Source of the DNA: Sphaerisporangium krabiense
GTDB lineage: Bacteria; Actinomycetota; Actinomycetes; Streptosporangiales; Streptosporangiaceae
Direction of reading: 5' to 3'
NCBI RefSeq assembly: GCF_014200435.1
Contig: NZ_JACHBR010000001.1
Location: 3,131,501-3,195,500, forward strand
DNA length: 64,000 bases
Shown piece after piece: positions 18,318 through 26,464 of the stretch (positions are counted from its first letter, which is position 1; the number at the start of each line of letters is the position of its first letter). The notes under the pieces were generated by a model, which ran no database searches, was not told the origin of the DNA, and saw only the letters and a list, made by a program, of their open reading frames with translations. The translations under genes and the position numbers were made by a program.

Positions 18318-19255
18318 GCGCCCGCCAGGTCGAAGTGGAGGCGCATGCTCGTGCCGGACGGGCGGCGGTGCACGCGCACGAGATCGGCCAGCTCGTTGAC
18401 GATGATCAGCCCCCGGCCCCGCGTCGCGGTGTCCGGGGGCGGGACACGGCCGGCGAGCGGGTCGTCGAGCAGGCCGGAGTCGTCGAGCTGGCACACCAGC
18501 GCGCCGTCCTCCACCCAGACCGTCACCGTGCCAGGCCCGCAGGTGTGCTCGGCGGTGTTGGTGGCCAGCTCGTTCATCGCGATGAGCAGCTCGCCCACCC
18601 GGCGCTCGCCGAGCCCCGCGGCCGCGCCGCGCTCCGCGAGGAAGTCCCGCGCGCCCGGCAGCCCGCCCGTCCCGTTGAAGGTGTGGGACGCGGCGTGCGC
18701 GGGAGGCGCGGGCAGCGGCCGGTCGAACAGCGCGACCGCCTCGACCGGGTCGGTGTAGGCCGGGCTCGGCCAGGAGCCGGCGGGGGCCCTCATGACCGGG
18801 TGCGTGCGCTCGGCGTCGTCGAGCGCGTACGGCTCCAGCCGGGAGGTGTCGTACGGGCAGAGGATGACGGCGTCGCGACCGGCGAACGCGGCGTTGATCA
18901 GCGCCTCGTGCGCGGCGCAGGCCGGGTACTCCATCGCGGTGCGGCCCTTCCAGATCGGCTCGCCGATGACCCAAACCCGGCGTCCGGGGTGGGCCTCGGC
19001 GAAGGCCAGCAGCACCGACGGGATGATGCGCCCGGGGTTGCGGCCCGCGACCGACATGTCCCTGAAGACGACCTCGTCGGCCCGCGCCCCGAGCCGGGCG
19101 CGGATCGCCGCGCCGCCGCCGGGCACGGCCACCAGCGCCGGGCCGCCCGCGGCGAGCGCCTCCTCCAGGAAGGCCGCGCACTGGGACACGTACTCGTCCT
19201 CGTCGCGGTAGAGCAGCCCGATGTGCTCGAACGGGCCGGCCGGGGACGTGTTCAT
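18287..19255 (-). CDS. MEDS-domain anti-sigma regulatory ATP-binding protein (HATPase_c)
   Basis: A 322-aa cytosolic regulator. Residues 1-180 form a MEDS domain (FEHIGLLYRDEDEY, WVIGEPIW, ILCPYDTSRL), a P-loop-derived sensory fold found in methanogens and actinobacteria. Residues 220-310 form an RsbW/SpoIIAB-like HATPase domain with the N box (IAMNELATNTAEH) and G boxes (DDSGLLDDP, TRGRGLIIVNEL). Such proteins act as serine kinases on anti-anti-sigma factors. No STAS partner is adjacent. ATG at 19255 overlaps the stop of a small upstream ORF (ATGA). Confidence 0.88.
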   Translation of the reverse strand: MNTSPAGPFEHIGLLYRDEDEYVSQCAAFLEEALAAGGPALVAVPGGGAAIRARLGARADEVVFRDMSVAGRNPGRIIPSVLLAFAEAHPGRRVWVIGEPIWKGRTAMEYPACAAHEALINAAFAGRDAVILCPYDTSRLEPYALDDAERTHPVMRAPAGSWPSPAYTDPVEAVALFDRPLPAPPAHAASHTFNGTGGLPGARDFLAERGAAAGLGERRVGELLIAMNELATNTAEHTCGPGTVTVWVEDGALVCQLDDSGLLDDPLAGRVPPPDTATRGRGLIIVNELADLVRVHRRPSGTSMRLHFDLAGAYQPATGYQP

Positions 19256-19437
19256 GCCGGCGCGTCGCGGTCGGTGGCGCCGGAATGCGCGGTGGACATC
19301 AGGTCGAGCTCCTTCGCCGGGAAGCACTGCGGTCCGTACAGGCACGCCGCCATGGCTCGGCCGCCGGCGAACTCCCCCCGCGTCTCATGACGCCGCGGAC
19401 GCGTTGTGCCGGAATTCGCCCCCATCGCCCAGCTCAT
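19252..19437 (-). CDS. Small ORF coupled to the MEDS/HATPase gene
   Basis: A 61-codon frame from ATG 19437 (AGGTGAT upstream) ending in a 4-bp ATGA overlap with the regulator gene. A shorter start at 19299 has a much better ribosome binding site (GAAGGAG, 9 nt) and would give a 15-residue leader peptide, MSTAHSGATDRDAPA. The overlap argues for translation through this frame to couple the downstream gene. No family was recognised. Confidence 0.35.
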   Translation of the reverse strand: MSWAMGANSGTTRPRRHETRGEFAGGRAMAACLYGPQCFPAKELDLMSTAHSGATDRDAPA

Positions 19438-19588
19438 ATCGCCGATCACCTGTAGTTCCGCATATGCACTTCCCCACACGGCGGCGATCTCACGTCCCCC
19501 CGTGACTCGTCCGGTGGTGGGCGTACCAGCTAACCGTACGAGCGGGCCTGGAGGCAATGAATCCGGCATTTCGGACGTTGTCACGGTG

Positions 19589-19618
19589 TACTCGCTGACG
19601 TATATTCGTAGGCGAGTA
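19589..19618. promoter_or_regulatory. Interrupted dyad upstream of padR-like gene
   Basis: TACTCGC (19589-19595) and GCGAGTA (19612-19618) are perfect inverted arms 16 bp apart. A nested ACG (19598-19600) and CGT (19607-19609) extends the symmetry. It lies 20 bp before the start codon and is the likely autoregulatory operator of the PadR protein. Confidence 0.6.
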
Positions 19619-19637
19619 AACTGACCACGGAGGGCTC

Positions 19638-20285
19638 ATGGCGAAGAAACGCAAGGTCGGCAACCTGCTGGCGCTCGCCGTGCTCTCCGCGGTCGTCCAG
19701 CGGCCGATGCACCCCTACGAGATGGCCTCCGTGCTGCGCGACCGTGGCAAGGAGCAGGACATGGACATCAAATGGGGCTCGCTCTACACCGTCGTGCGCA
19801 ACATGGAGAGGCACGGGCTGATCGCGGCGGTCGAGACCCGTAAGGAGGGCGGCCGGCCCGAGCGGACGACCTACCGCATCACCGACGCCGGCCGTGCGGA
19901 GTACGTGGACTGGGTCCGCGAGCTGCTCGCCGAGCCCGAGCGCGAACACCCGAGGTTCGTGGCGGGCCTGTCCGTCTGCGCGGTGCTCGGGCCCGACGAG
20001 GTGGCGCGCCTGCTCCGGCAACGGCTCGACGTGCTGGAGCCCCAGATCGCCGCCGAGCGCGAGGCTCTGTCCCGCCACACCCGCGAGGTGCCCCGCGTCT
20101 TCCTCATCGAGCAGGAGTACGACCTCGCCGTGCGCGAGGCCGAAGTGTCCTGGATCCGCGCGTTCCTCGACGAGCTCACGACCGGCTCGTTCCCCGACAT
20201 CGACCGCTGGCGCGTCTGGCACGCCGCGGGAGAGCCGCCCCCCGACCTGATCGAGATCGCGGAACGGGCGGGCAAGACCCCCTGA
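19638..20285 (+). CDS. PadR family transcriptional regulator
   Basis: A 215-aa protein with the PadR winged helix (LLALAVLSAVVQRPMHPYEM, IKWGSLYTVVRNMERHGLI, GRPERTTYRITDAG) and a C-terminal dimerisation domain of the long (subfamily 1) type. The ATG has a GGAGGG ribosome binding site. It is followed after 165 bp by a methyltransferase gene that it may control. PadR proteins are usually released by small aromatic or drug-like ligands. Confidence 0.88.
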   Translation: MAKKRKVGNLLALAVLSAVVQRPMHPYEMASVLRDRGKEQDMDIKWGSLYTVVRNMERHGLIAAVETRKEGGRPERTTYRITDAGRAEYVDWVRELLAEPEREHPRFVAGLSVCAVLGPDEVARLLRQRLDVLEPQIAAEREALSRHTREVPRVFLIEQEYDLAVREAEVSWIRAFLDELTTGSFPDIDRWRVWHAAGEPPPDLIEIAERAGKTP

Positions 20286-20449
20286 CGAAGCGGGCCCCCG
20301 GCGAAGGTGCTGCAACACCGCCGCCGGAGGCCCCGGCCTCGAACCGACGCCCGCGAACGGAACCCCGGCCACGAGGTGGCAACCGCAAGGATAGCCGGGA
20401 GGGTTTCGCGCGCCGGTTCGGAGAACACCCATCCGAATCCGGAGGAACC

Positions 20450-21133
20450 ATGAAGAGCAGAACGAACGACGCCTACAAGAACACCAGCCAGGCCGCCCAC
20501 ATGGAGGGCATCGTGGCGCGGTGGTACACCCGCCAGCGCTCCTCGGCCGACCAGCTCGCGGCCGTCCGCGCGTCCGCCGCCCACCTCGCCGCCGGCCTGC
20601 GTCCCAAGGCCGACATCCTGGAGGTCGCGCCCGGCCCCGGATTCCTGGCCGTCGAGCTGGCGCGCCTCGGGCACACCGTCAGCGGCCTGGACGCCAGCCG
20701 CTCGTTCGTGGAGATCGCCCGGCGGCACGCTCGCGAGGCCGGGGTGGGCCTCGACATGCGCCACGGCGACGCGGCCGCGCTGCCCTTCGCCGACGCGTCC
20801 TTCGACCTGGTCGCCTGCCAGGCCGCGTTCAAGAACTTCGGCGACCCGGTGGGCGCCCTGAACGAGATGCACCGGGTGCTGCGTCCCGGCGGGACGGCCT
20901 TCGTCGACGACATGAACAGGGACGTCACCGCCGCCCAGGTCGACGAAGAGGTGCGTGGCATGGGACTCGGCCCGCTGAGCTCCCTCATGACCAAGATCCC
21001 GCTGCTCGGCCTGCGCCGCCGCGCCTACTCGCCGGCCCGCTTCCGCCGCCTCGCCGCCGACACCGCCTTCCGCACCTGCGAGATCGAGACCCACGGCATC
21101 ACCCTGCAGGTCCGGCTGACCAAGAACGCCTGA
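20450..21133 (+). CDS. Class I SAM-dependent methyltransferase (methyltransferase_11 type)
   Basis: A 227-aa methyltransferase with motif I ILEVAPGPGFLAVELA (residues 54-69), the VSGLDAS acidic strand and the DLVACQAAFKNFGDP post motif. Motif I has APGPG instead of the common G-x-G-x-G start, which is a known variant. ATG at 20450 follows GGAGGAACC. It probably acts on a small molecule and may be under control of the PadR protein just upstream. A strong terminator follows. Confidence 0.85.
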   Translation: MKSRTNDAYKNTSQAAHMEGIVARWYTRQRSSADQLAAVRASAAHLAAGLRPKADILEVAPGPGFLAVELARLGHTVSGLDASRSFVEIARRHAREAGVGLDMRHGDAAALPFADASFDLVACQAAFKNFGDPVGALNEMHRVLRPGGTAFVDDMNRDVTAAQVDEEVRGMGLGPLSSLMTKIPLLGLRRRAYSPARFRRLAADTAFRTCEIETHGITLQVRLTKNA

Positions 21134-21138
21134 CGGAC

Positions 21139-21177
21139 GGCGGCCGTCCGGCCCGCGCCACGGTCCGGACGGCCGCC
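21139..21177 (+). terminator. Terminator after the methyltransferase gene
   Basis: Arms GGCGGCCGTCCGG (21139-21151) and CCGGACGGCCGCC (21165-21177) pair perfectly over 13 bp around a 13-nt loop, beginning 5 bp after the stop codon. Confidence 0.8.
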
Positions 21178-21293
21178 CGCCCCGGTGACCGGGGTCGTCG
21201 CGGTTCCGGTGACGATCGCATGCTTACACGATTACAGGATTGCAGGCTAGGCTTCGCGTCCGAAGCCCTACATCCCTACCGAGGTGAACGCCC

Positions 21294-22049
21294 GTGATCG
21301 TGGAGTACATCCGTTACCGTGTCCCCGACGGCGACGGGTTCGAGGCGAGCTACCGAAGGGCGGCGGCACATCTGGCCCGCGCCCCGCAGTGCGTCGACTA
21401 CGAGCTGTCCCGTTGCGTCGAGGAGCCGGGCTCCTACATCCTGCGCATCACCTGGACGTCGGCGAAGGACCATCTCGAAGGTTTCCGGCGCAGCGCCCTG
21501 TTCAAGGACTTCTTCGCCGAGATCCGCCCCTACGTGGAGCAGATCGAGGAGATGCGCCACTACGAGCGCACCCCGGTGCGGGGCACGGGAGCCTCCGTCC
21601 CCTCGATGTACGAATGGGCGGGCGGCGCCGAGGCCCTCGAACGCCTCACCGCCAGGTTCTACGAGACCGTCGCCGAGGACGACCTCATCGGTCCCCTGTT
21701 CCGGGGCATGGACCCCGGCCACCCCCGCTACGTCGCCATGTGGCTGTCGGAGGTCTTCGGCGGCCCGGACCGGTACACCACCGAGCGGGGAGGCTATCCC
21801 CACATGCTCTCGATGCACCTCAACAGGCGCATCACCGAGCCGATGCGCCGCAGATGGGTCGCCCTCCTCATGGACGCGGCCGACGAGGTCGGCCTCCCCG
21901 ACGACCCGGAGTTCCGCGCGGCCTTCGCCGGCTACATCGAATGGGGAACCCGCATCGCCCTCACCAACTCCCAGCCCGGCGCGAACCCCATGCGCGAGGC
22001 ACCCGTACCCCACTGGGGCTGGGGCGTCGCCCCTCCGTACCAGGGCTGA
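21294..22049 (+). CDS. ABM monooxygenase-group II truncated haemoglobin fusion
   Basis: A 251-aa two-domain protein. Residues 1-95 form an antibiotic-biosynthesis-monooxygenase (ferredoxin-like, Dabb) domain (IVEYIRYRVPDGDGFEASY, YELSRCVEEPGSYIL). Residues 105-235 form a truncated haemoglobin of group II: YEWAGGAEALERLTARFYETV, DPGHPRYVAMWLSEVFGG, a proximal His in the PHMLSMH stretch and the C-terminal EWGTRIAL. A fusion of this kind has been described in Streptomyces avermitilis. It may detoxify reactive oxygen or nitrogen species or oxidise aromatics. GTG at 21294 has GAGGTGA upstream. Two near repeats, ATTACAGG and ATTGCAGG, precede the gene (about 21231-21246). Confidence 0.88.
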   Translation: MIVEYIRYRVPDGDGFEASYRRAAAHLARAPQCVDYELSRCVEEPGSYILRITWTSAKDHLEGFRRSALFKDFFAEIRPYVEQIEEMRHYERTPVRGTGASVPSMYEWAGGAEALERLTARFYETVAEDDLIGPLFRGMDPGHPRYVAMWLSEVFGGPDRYTTERGGYPHMLSMHLNRRITEPMRRRWVALLMDAADEVGLPDDPEFRAAFAGYIEWGTRIALTNSQPGANPMREAPVPHWGWGVAPPYQG

Positions 22050-22114
22050 TCCCTCCCGAACGAAGCAGGACCCCGGTTGAGGCAGGAACGGTCGTGCCCG
22101 CACGGAAACGGGTC

Positions 22115-22182
22115 GCCTCCGGCTCGGGCTGTCTTCCCCAGGGGGCTCCCGCCCCCTTCGACCCCCAGCGTGCAAGCCGTAG
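22115..22182. repeat. Left copy of a 68-bp inverted repeat
   Basis: This element, GCCTCCGGCTCGG through AGCGTGCAAGCCGTAG, is repeated in inverted orientation at 23524-23591 with only a few mismatches or a 1-bp gap. It contains an internal hairpin GGGGGC-TCCC-GCCCCC. The pair brackets the XRE/DUF397 genes. Confidence 0.85.
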
Positions 22183-22281
22183 CGGGAGACCCGAGTCGAA
22201 GGCGAGGACTGTCTCTGCGAAGTCGGTTCAGACAGAGGAGACAGCGCCGAAGAACGACAAGCCGCAGGACCGGCGAAGAGA

Positions 22282-22470
22282 TCAAAAAGTCTTCACGCTG
22301 GCAACGAAGGACCGCCACTCATGCGGGTCGAAGACGAGAGCAGGTCCGCCGGGGTTCTTGCTGTCACGGACCGCGACCACACCCGCCAGGTTAAGCGCCA
22401 CCTCAACGCACTGCGCGCCATTCGAACCAGAACGCGAGGACTTCCGCCACTGCGCGCCGCTCAGGTCCAT
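22282..22470 (-). CDS. DUF397 domain protein
   Basis: A 62-aa single-domain DUF397 protein: WRKSSRSGSNGAQCVEVA at the start, VVAVRDSKNPGGPALVF in the middle, then WRSFVASVK. Such proteins almost always follow an XRE/DUF5753 regulator, as here (10-bp overlap), and Streptomyces BldB/WhiJ-type pairs are the studied relatives. It probably antagonises its partner regulator. Confidence 0.93.
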   Translation of the reverse strand: MDLSGAQWRKSSRSGSNGAQCVEVALNLAGVVAVRDSKNPGGPALVFDPHEWRSFVASVKTF

Positions 22471-23288
22471 TGATCCATCACATCCTTGATCATATTTAGT
22501 GATACATGCTCAGGATAGGCCCACGCCCGTATGGATTCATAACGGATCCATAGGGTAGAAACCACATTAGGATCGGCCGAAACCACTCCTTCCGCTGGCG
22601 AATCAGCGTATATAACGTCCGCCTCTCCGTCCGGAAGTTCGGCGATCATGAATGCGCCAAGTAGTCCTGGAACGCAGTCCGGGTCCACGACCTGCACCAA
22701 GACGTTGGGACGTTCAGCGATCTCGATCAGAAAGGCCAGTTGCTCGCGCATCACCCCGGCCGTGCCGATGCGGCGGCGCAGGACGCCCTGGTCGAGGAGA
22801 ATCGACAACAACGGAGGGTCGGCCCTTTCGAGAAATTCGCGCCTCCGCAGGCGAGCCTGGGTACGCTCCTCGACCTCCTCTGGCCCCACGCGAGGCTCCC
22901 TGCTGAGCAGGTAGCGAGCGTAACCTTCCGTCTGCAAGAGCCCTGGAACCAGCAGCGGATCCCAGCTTCGCAGCACCGTCGCGCGCGGCTCGATCTCTTC
23001 CAGCCAGTCCATCCACCAGATCGGGCCGCCGGGGTTGGACAAGATTCGCCGGTACAGGCCGACGAAATACTCCTTATCCGACAGGCCGAACACCTGGTCC
23101 AGGATCTCGGCCTGATCGGGTTGCGGGGTTCGGAGACCCTTTTCGAGACGACTCACCTGGGTTTGTGTGCATCTCAGACGCACTCCGAGCGCAGATTGCG
23201 ACAACCTGGCCGATTCACGCAGACGGCGCATTTCCGCACCGAAACGAGCCCTCGGCGATGTCGCATCCTGGGGTTGGTCCGTTCCCAA
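22461..23288 (-). CDS. XRE family regulator with DUF5753 domain
   Basis: A 275-aa protein with an N-terminal Cro/CI helix-turn-helix (RRLRESARLSQSALGVRLRCTQ, QVSRLEKGLRTP) and a C-terminal DUF5753 ligand-sensing domain (WDPLLVPGLLQTEGYAR, REFLERADPPLLSILLDQGVLRRRIG, PDGEADVIYAD). I placed the start at TTG 23288 because GAGGAACGGAGAAGC precedes it and the length fits the family; a TTG at 23354 is the longer alternative. It forms an operon with the overlapping DUF397 gene. WhiJ-like pairs of this kind control development or secondary metabolism. Confidence 0.9.
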   Translation of the reverse strand: MGTDQPQDATSPRARFGAEMRRLRESARLSQSALGVRLRCTQTQVSRLEKGLRTPQPDQAEILDQVFGLSDKEYFVGLYRRILSNPGGPIWWMDWLEEIEPRATVLRSWDPLLVPGLLQTEGYARYLLSREPRVGPEEVEERTQARLRRREFLERADPPLLSILLDQGVLRRRIGTAGVMREQLAFLIEIAERPNVLVQVVDPDCVPGLLGAFMIAELPDGEADVIYADSPAEGVVSADPNVVSTLWIRYESIRAWAYPEHVSLNMIKDVMDQWT

Positions 23289-23670
23289 TGCTTCTCCGTT
23301 CCTCGGGGGTGGAATTCGACGGAGGTTGCGATGCTGACGGTATCCCAGGTTCAATCCGCCCAGGTTGCCTTTCCGCTTTCAACGGCTTGAGATCCATCTG
23401 GATTTATTCTTCATCGGCCGGACGTTCACCACGGGTCACCGCTTGGTGGTCGACGCGTCGCTGATGTGCAGATTTCCCCTTATCTGGCATGAGATTGGCG
23501 ACAAAACCATGTACACGTCGGTGCTACGGCCTGCACGCTGGGGGTCGAAGGGGGCGGGAGCCCCCTGGGAAGAACGGTCCGAGCCGGAGGCGAGGGCCTT
23601 TCGGGGGTTGGCCGGGCATATGTTGGATTCGTGATTGATCGGCCACGTAGCGCCATCTATGCTCGCGGCC
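23289..23670. other. Intergenic region between XRE regulator and MetE-like gene
   Basis: This 382-bp divergent gap is noticeably less GC-rich than its surroundings and carries the right copy of the 68-bp repeat. No open frame with a credible ribosome binding site is seen. Promoters of both flanking genes must lie here. Confidence 0.5.
23524..23591. repeat. Right copy of the 68-bp inverted repeat
   Basis: This is the reverse complement of 22115-22182 with a few changes, including the internal GGGGGC/GCCCCC hairpin. Together the copies enclose 1.34 kb. The pair may be a REP-like interspersed element or the ends of a small mobile cassette. Confidence 0.85.
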
Positions 23671-24735
23671 ATGGGAATCCCTACCGAACCGATCGGCAGC
23701 ATCCCCCGGCCCCCCGCCTTGCTCGCGGCGCTCTCCGCTCATGCCTCGGGTGAGATCGATGACGCGGAGCTCGCCGCGCGGCAGGACGAGGCGGTCGCCG
23801 ACACCATCCATCGGCTGGAGCTGGCGGGCTCGCCGGTGCTCGTGGACGGAGAGCAGTCCAAGCCCAGCTTCGTCACCTATCCCCTCGACGGCCTGCCGGG
23901 CCTGAGTCCCGACGGCGCCGTGATCCCGTTCGCCGACGGGCACACCCGCCGGCTGCCCTGCCTGACCTCGGGGCCGTTCGGCTACCAGGCCCACGCCGTC
24001 ACCTACCTGCGTGCCGCCCGCCGGCACACCGCGCTGCCCGTCAAGCAGGCCGTCATCGCCCCGTCGGCGCTGAGCCTGCTCTACCCCGCCGCGGGCGTCG
24101 ACGGCTACCCGCGGGAGAAGTTCCTCGACGACCTGGCCGCCGAGGCCGAGGCCGAGATCCGCGCGTGCCTCGACGCGGGCGCGCACGTCGTCCAGCTCGA
24201 CTTCACCGAGGGGCGCCTGTCGCTCAAGCTCGACCCGAGCGGTGGTGTGCTGGACGATTTCGTGGCGCTCAACAACCGGGTGCTCGAACGCTTCGGCGAC
24301 GACGAGCGCGCCCGCATCGGGGTGCACACCTGCCCCGGCGGCGACCAGGACTCCACGCACAGCGCCGACGTCGACTACGCCGGGCTGCTGCCCAAGCTCT
24401 TCGGGCTCAAGGCGGGCAACTTCTACATCCAGCTCGCCGGCGAGCCCGACCCCGAGCGGGTGCTCGGCATCATCGCCGACACCCTGCCTCCGGACGTGAG
24501 GGTCTTCGTGGGGGTGATCGACCCGATCGACCCGGTCGTGGAGACCGCGGAGCAGGTGCGCGACCGTGTCCTCGCCGCCGCCCGCCACATCCCGCCCGAG
24601 CGACTCGGCACCTGCGACGACTGCGGCTTCTCGCCGTTCGCCGACGACACCTCGACCTCCCGCGACACCGCCTTCGCCAAGATCGCCGCCCGCGTCGAGG
24701 GCACCCGCCTGGCCTCCGAGTCCCTCGGCCTCTGA
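23671..24735 (+). CDS. MetE-like cobalamin-independent methionine synthase II family protein
   Basis: A 354-aa TIM-barrel protein of the UROD/MetE superfamily. It opens with the family motif MGIPTEPIGSIPRP and carries the zinc ligands in IGVHTCPGGDQDSTHS (His, Cys), the acidic VQLDFTEGRLSLKLDP and GTCDDCGFSPF (Cys). It lacks the N-terminal domain of full MetE, so it is probably a methyl or alkyl thiol transferase with another substrate. There is no good ribosome binding site before ATG 23671, and CATCTATGCT just upstream could be a -10 box, so the mRNA may be leaderless. Confidence 0.85.
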   Translation: MGIPTEPIGSIPRPPALLAALSAHASGEIDDAELAARQDEAVADTIHRLELAGSPVLVDGEQSKPSFVTYPLDGLPGLSPDGAVIPFADGHTRRLPCLTSGPFGYQAHAVTYLRAARRHTALPVKQAVIAPSALSLLYPAAGVDGYPREKFLDDLAAEAEAEIRACLDAGAHVVQLDFTEGRLSLKLDPSGGVLDDFVALNNRVLERFGDDERARIGVHTCPGGDQDSTHSADVDYAGLLPKLFGLKAGNFYIQLAGEPDPERVLGIIADTLPPDVRVFVGVIDPIDPVVETAEQVRDRVLAAARHIPPERLGTCDDCGFSPFADDTSTSRDTAFAKIAARVEGTRLASESLGL

Positions 24736-24750
24736 GGTCTCTGACCCCAC

Positions 24751-24790
24751 GCGGCCTTCCCCGGGCTTCGACAAGGCCGGGGGAGGCCGC
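24751..24790. terminator. Bidirectional terminator between converging genes
   Basis: Arms 24751-24764 and 24777-24790 form a 14-bp stem with one wobble around a 12-nt loop, between the MetE-like stop and the tryptophan dioxygenase stop. Confidence 0.8.
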
Positions 24791-24799
24791 CGGAACTCG

Positions 24800-25519
24800 T
24801 CAGGACAGGGACGCGCGCAGCTCCCACAGTTCGGGGTAGAAGCGGTCGCGGAGCCGGTCGGCCAGGTGGGCCGCGCCGGACGTGCCGCCCGTGCCGGGCC
24901 TGCGGCCGATCTGCCGTTCGACGGTGAGCATGTGCCGGAACCGGAACGCCGCCCACGCCTGGTCGTGTTCGACGAGCGCCTCGGCGAGCTCCCACAGCCC
25001 GGCGTGGTCCTCGCGGTCGCCGGCCAGCTCCAGGAGGGCGGCCCGCCGCTCCCGCTCGGAGGCGACCGCGAAGCCCGCCTTGGCGAGGACGGCCAGGAAG
25101 CCGTCCCACAGCGTGGGCTCCCGGCCCGGCCGCGGGCGGGCGCCGGAGAGCAGCTCGATCTCGTGGAACTGCGCCGACTGCGAGCCGCTCGCGCGGCCGA
25201 GCACCCCCCGGAAGCGCAGGAAGTCCGGCGGCGCCATGGTGTCCAGCACGTCGAACTGGCTCGCCAGCAGGCGCGCGATGACATGGCAGCGCCGCAGCCG
25301 CAGGCGGGGCAGGTGTCCGTCGCCGGCCAGCATGCGGTCACGGGCGTCGGTGAGTTCGGCGATGAGCTGACGGAACCACAGTTCGCACGCCTGGTGCGCG
25401 GTGATGAACAGCACCTCGTCGTGTTCGACGGGGACGGACAGCGGCCGGAGCTGGCCGAGCAGGTCGGGCAGGCGCAGGTACTCGCCGTAGGACAGTGGCG
25501 TCGGTGGCGTCGGTGGCAT
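24800..25519 (-). CDS. kynA: Tryptophan 2,3-dioxygenase
   Basis: A 239-aa haem dioxygenase that opens the indole ring of L-tryptophan to N-formylkynurenine. Diagnostic motifs are present: LFITAHQACELWFRQLIAEL with the distal His, FLRFRGVLGRASGSQSAQFHEIE (substrate-binding Arg and the S-x-Q-S loop), and FRFRHMLTVERQIG, with the proximal His, followed by GTGGTSG. It is shorter than the common 270-280 aa but all key residues remain. It is the last gene of the operon, 12 bp after the AurF-like gene. Confidence 0.95.
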   Translation of the reverse strand: MPPTPPTPLSYGEYLRLPDLLGQLRPLSVPVEHDEVLFITAHQACELWFRQLIAELTDARDRMLAGDGHLPRLRLRRCHVIARLLASQFDVLDTMAPPDFLRFRGVLGRASGSQSAQFHEIELLSGARPRPGREPTLWDGFLAVLAKAGFAVASERERRAALLELAGDREDHAGLWELAEALVEHDQAWAAFRFRHMLTVERQIGRRPGTGGTSGAAHLADRLRDRFYPELWELRASLS

Positions 25520-25531
25520 GGTGCGGACCCT

Positions 25532-26464
25532 TCAGGGGCGCCGTGTCGGCAGGAGCTGGTGGGTGGCGAACGCCTCCAGCGCGCCGGGCGCCTCCAGCAC
25601 CCCCGCGGACTGGAAGGCCCGCACGGTGGCCTGGCAGGTGTCGGCGATCCGCGCCGCCCCGGCGTCGCCGCCGTAGCAGTCGGCGACGACCTGTCCCGCG
25701 GCGTCGGCGTCGAGGCCCGCCAGCAGGAGCGAGGAGCGCACCGGCTCGACGTCCCAGGTCAGGCAGGCGTGGATCAGCGGGGGCAGCGCCCGCGCCACGG
25801 GGCCGCGCAGGGCCGGGTCCAGCCCGGCCCACAGCTCGGCGAAGAAGGCGGCGAAGAAGCGGTGGTGGCGGCCCTCGTCCTTGGCGTGGTCGCGGGTCAG
25901 GTCGCGGACCACGGTGACCACCGTCCGGTCGTTCGGGATCTCGTTGAGCACGGCGGTGATGAGCGTCTCGAACACCACGGCCTGGAGCAGCGGCACCAGC
26001 TTGGGCGTGTCCGGCAGCAGGTCCCGGCCGGTCCGCTCCAGCCGGTCGACGAACCCGCCGTAGTCCCACGGCGGGATGGCGACGCCGGTGCCGGCGGCGA
26101 TCTGGTCGGCCAGGTCGAGGCTGTAGAGAGCGTGGTAGCCCTCGTCGCAGTACACCCGGAAGGCGTCCAGGCGCAGGCGCATCGGCAGGTGCAGTCCGGC
26201 CCGGTCGTTGGCGATCAGCTCGGCCGTGGTGTTGACGATCCGGGTCTCCAGGTGCGTGGTGGAGAGCAGGAACTGGTAGAGGTGCCGGATCGTCAGCTCC
26301 CGCCGCGTCCGCGGGGACAGCCCCGCCAGCGCCTCGTGGGCCAGATAGGGCACCAGGCTCTCCGGGTAGAAGACCTTGCCGTCCTCGCTCTCCTCGGTGA
26401 ACATGCGGCGCACGCCCCCACGGACGCCCGCCGCCTCGTACCACTGGTCGAAGGGACCGCTCAT
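25532..26464 (-). CDS. AurF-like diiron oxygenase
   Basis: A 310-aa helical protein of the AurF/p-aminobenzoate N-oxygenase family. Metal-ligand motifs occur in order: STTHLETRIVN, CDEGYHALYS, VFETLITAVLNEIPND and DEGRHHRFFAAFF. These supply the Glu and His ligands of a non-haem diiron site. Characterised members oxidise aryl amines to hydroxylamines or nitro groups. Its ATG at 26464 overlaps the aminotransferase stop (ATGA), so it is tightly tied to the kynurenine genes, and an aryl amine derived from kynurenine is a natural candidate substrate (inference). Confidence 0.85.
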   Translation of the reverse strand: MSGPFDQWYEAAGVRGGVRRMFTEESEDGKVFYPESLVPYLAHEALAGLSPRTRRELTIRHLYQFLLSTTHLETRIVNTTAELIANDRAGLHLPMRLRLDAFRVYCDEGYHALYSLDLADQIAAGTGVAIPPWDYGGFVDRLERTGRDLLPDTPKLVPLLQAVVFETLITAVLNEIPNDRTVVTVVRDLTRDHAKDEGRHHRFFAAFFAELWAGLDPALRGPVARALPPLIHACLTWDVEPVRSSLLLAGLDADAAGQVVADCYGGDAGAARIADTCQATVRAFQSAGVLEAPGALEAFATHQLLPTRRP

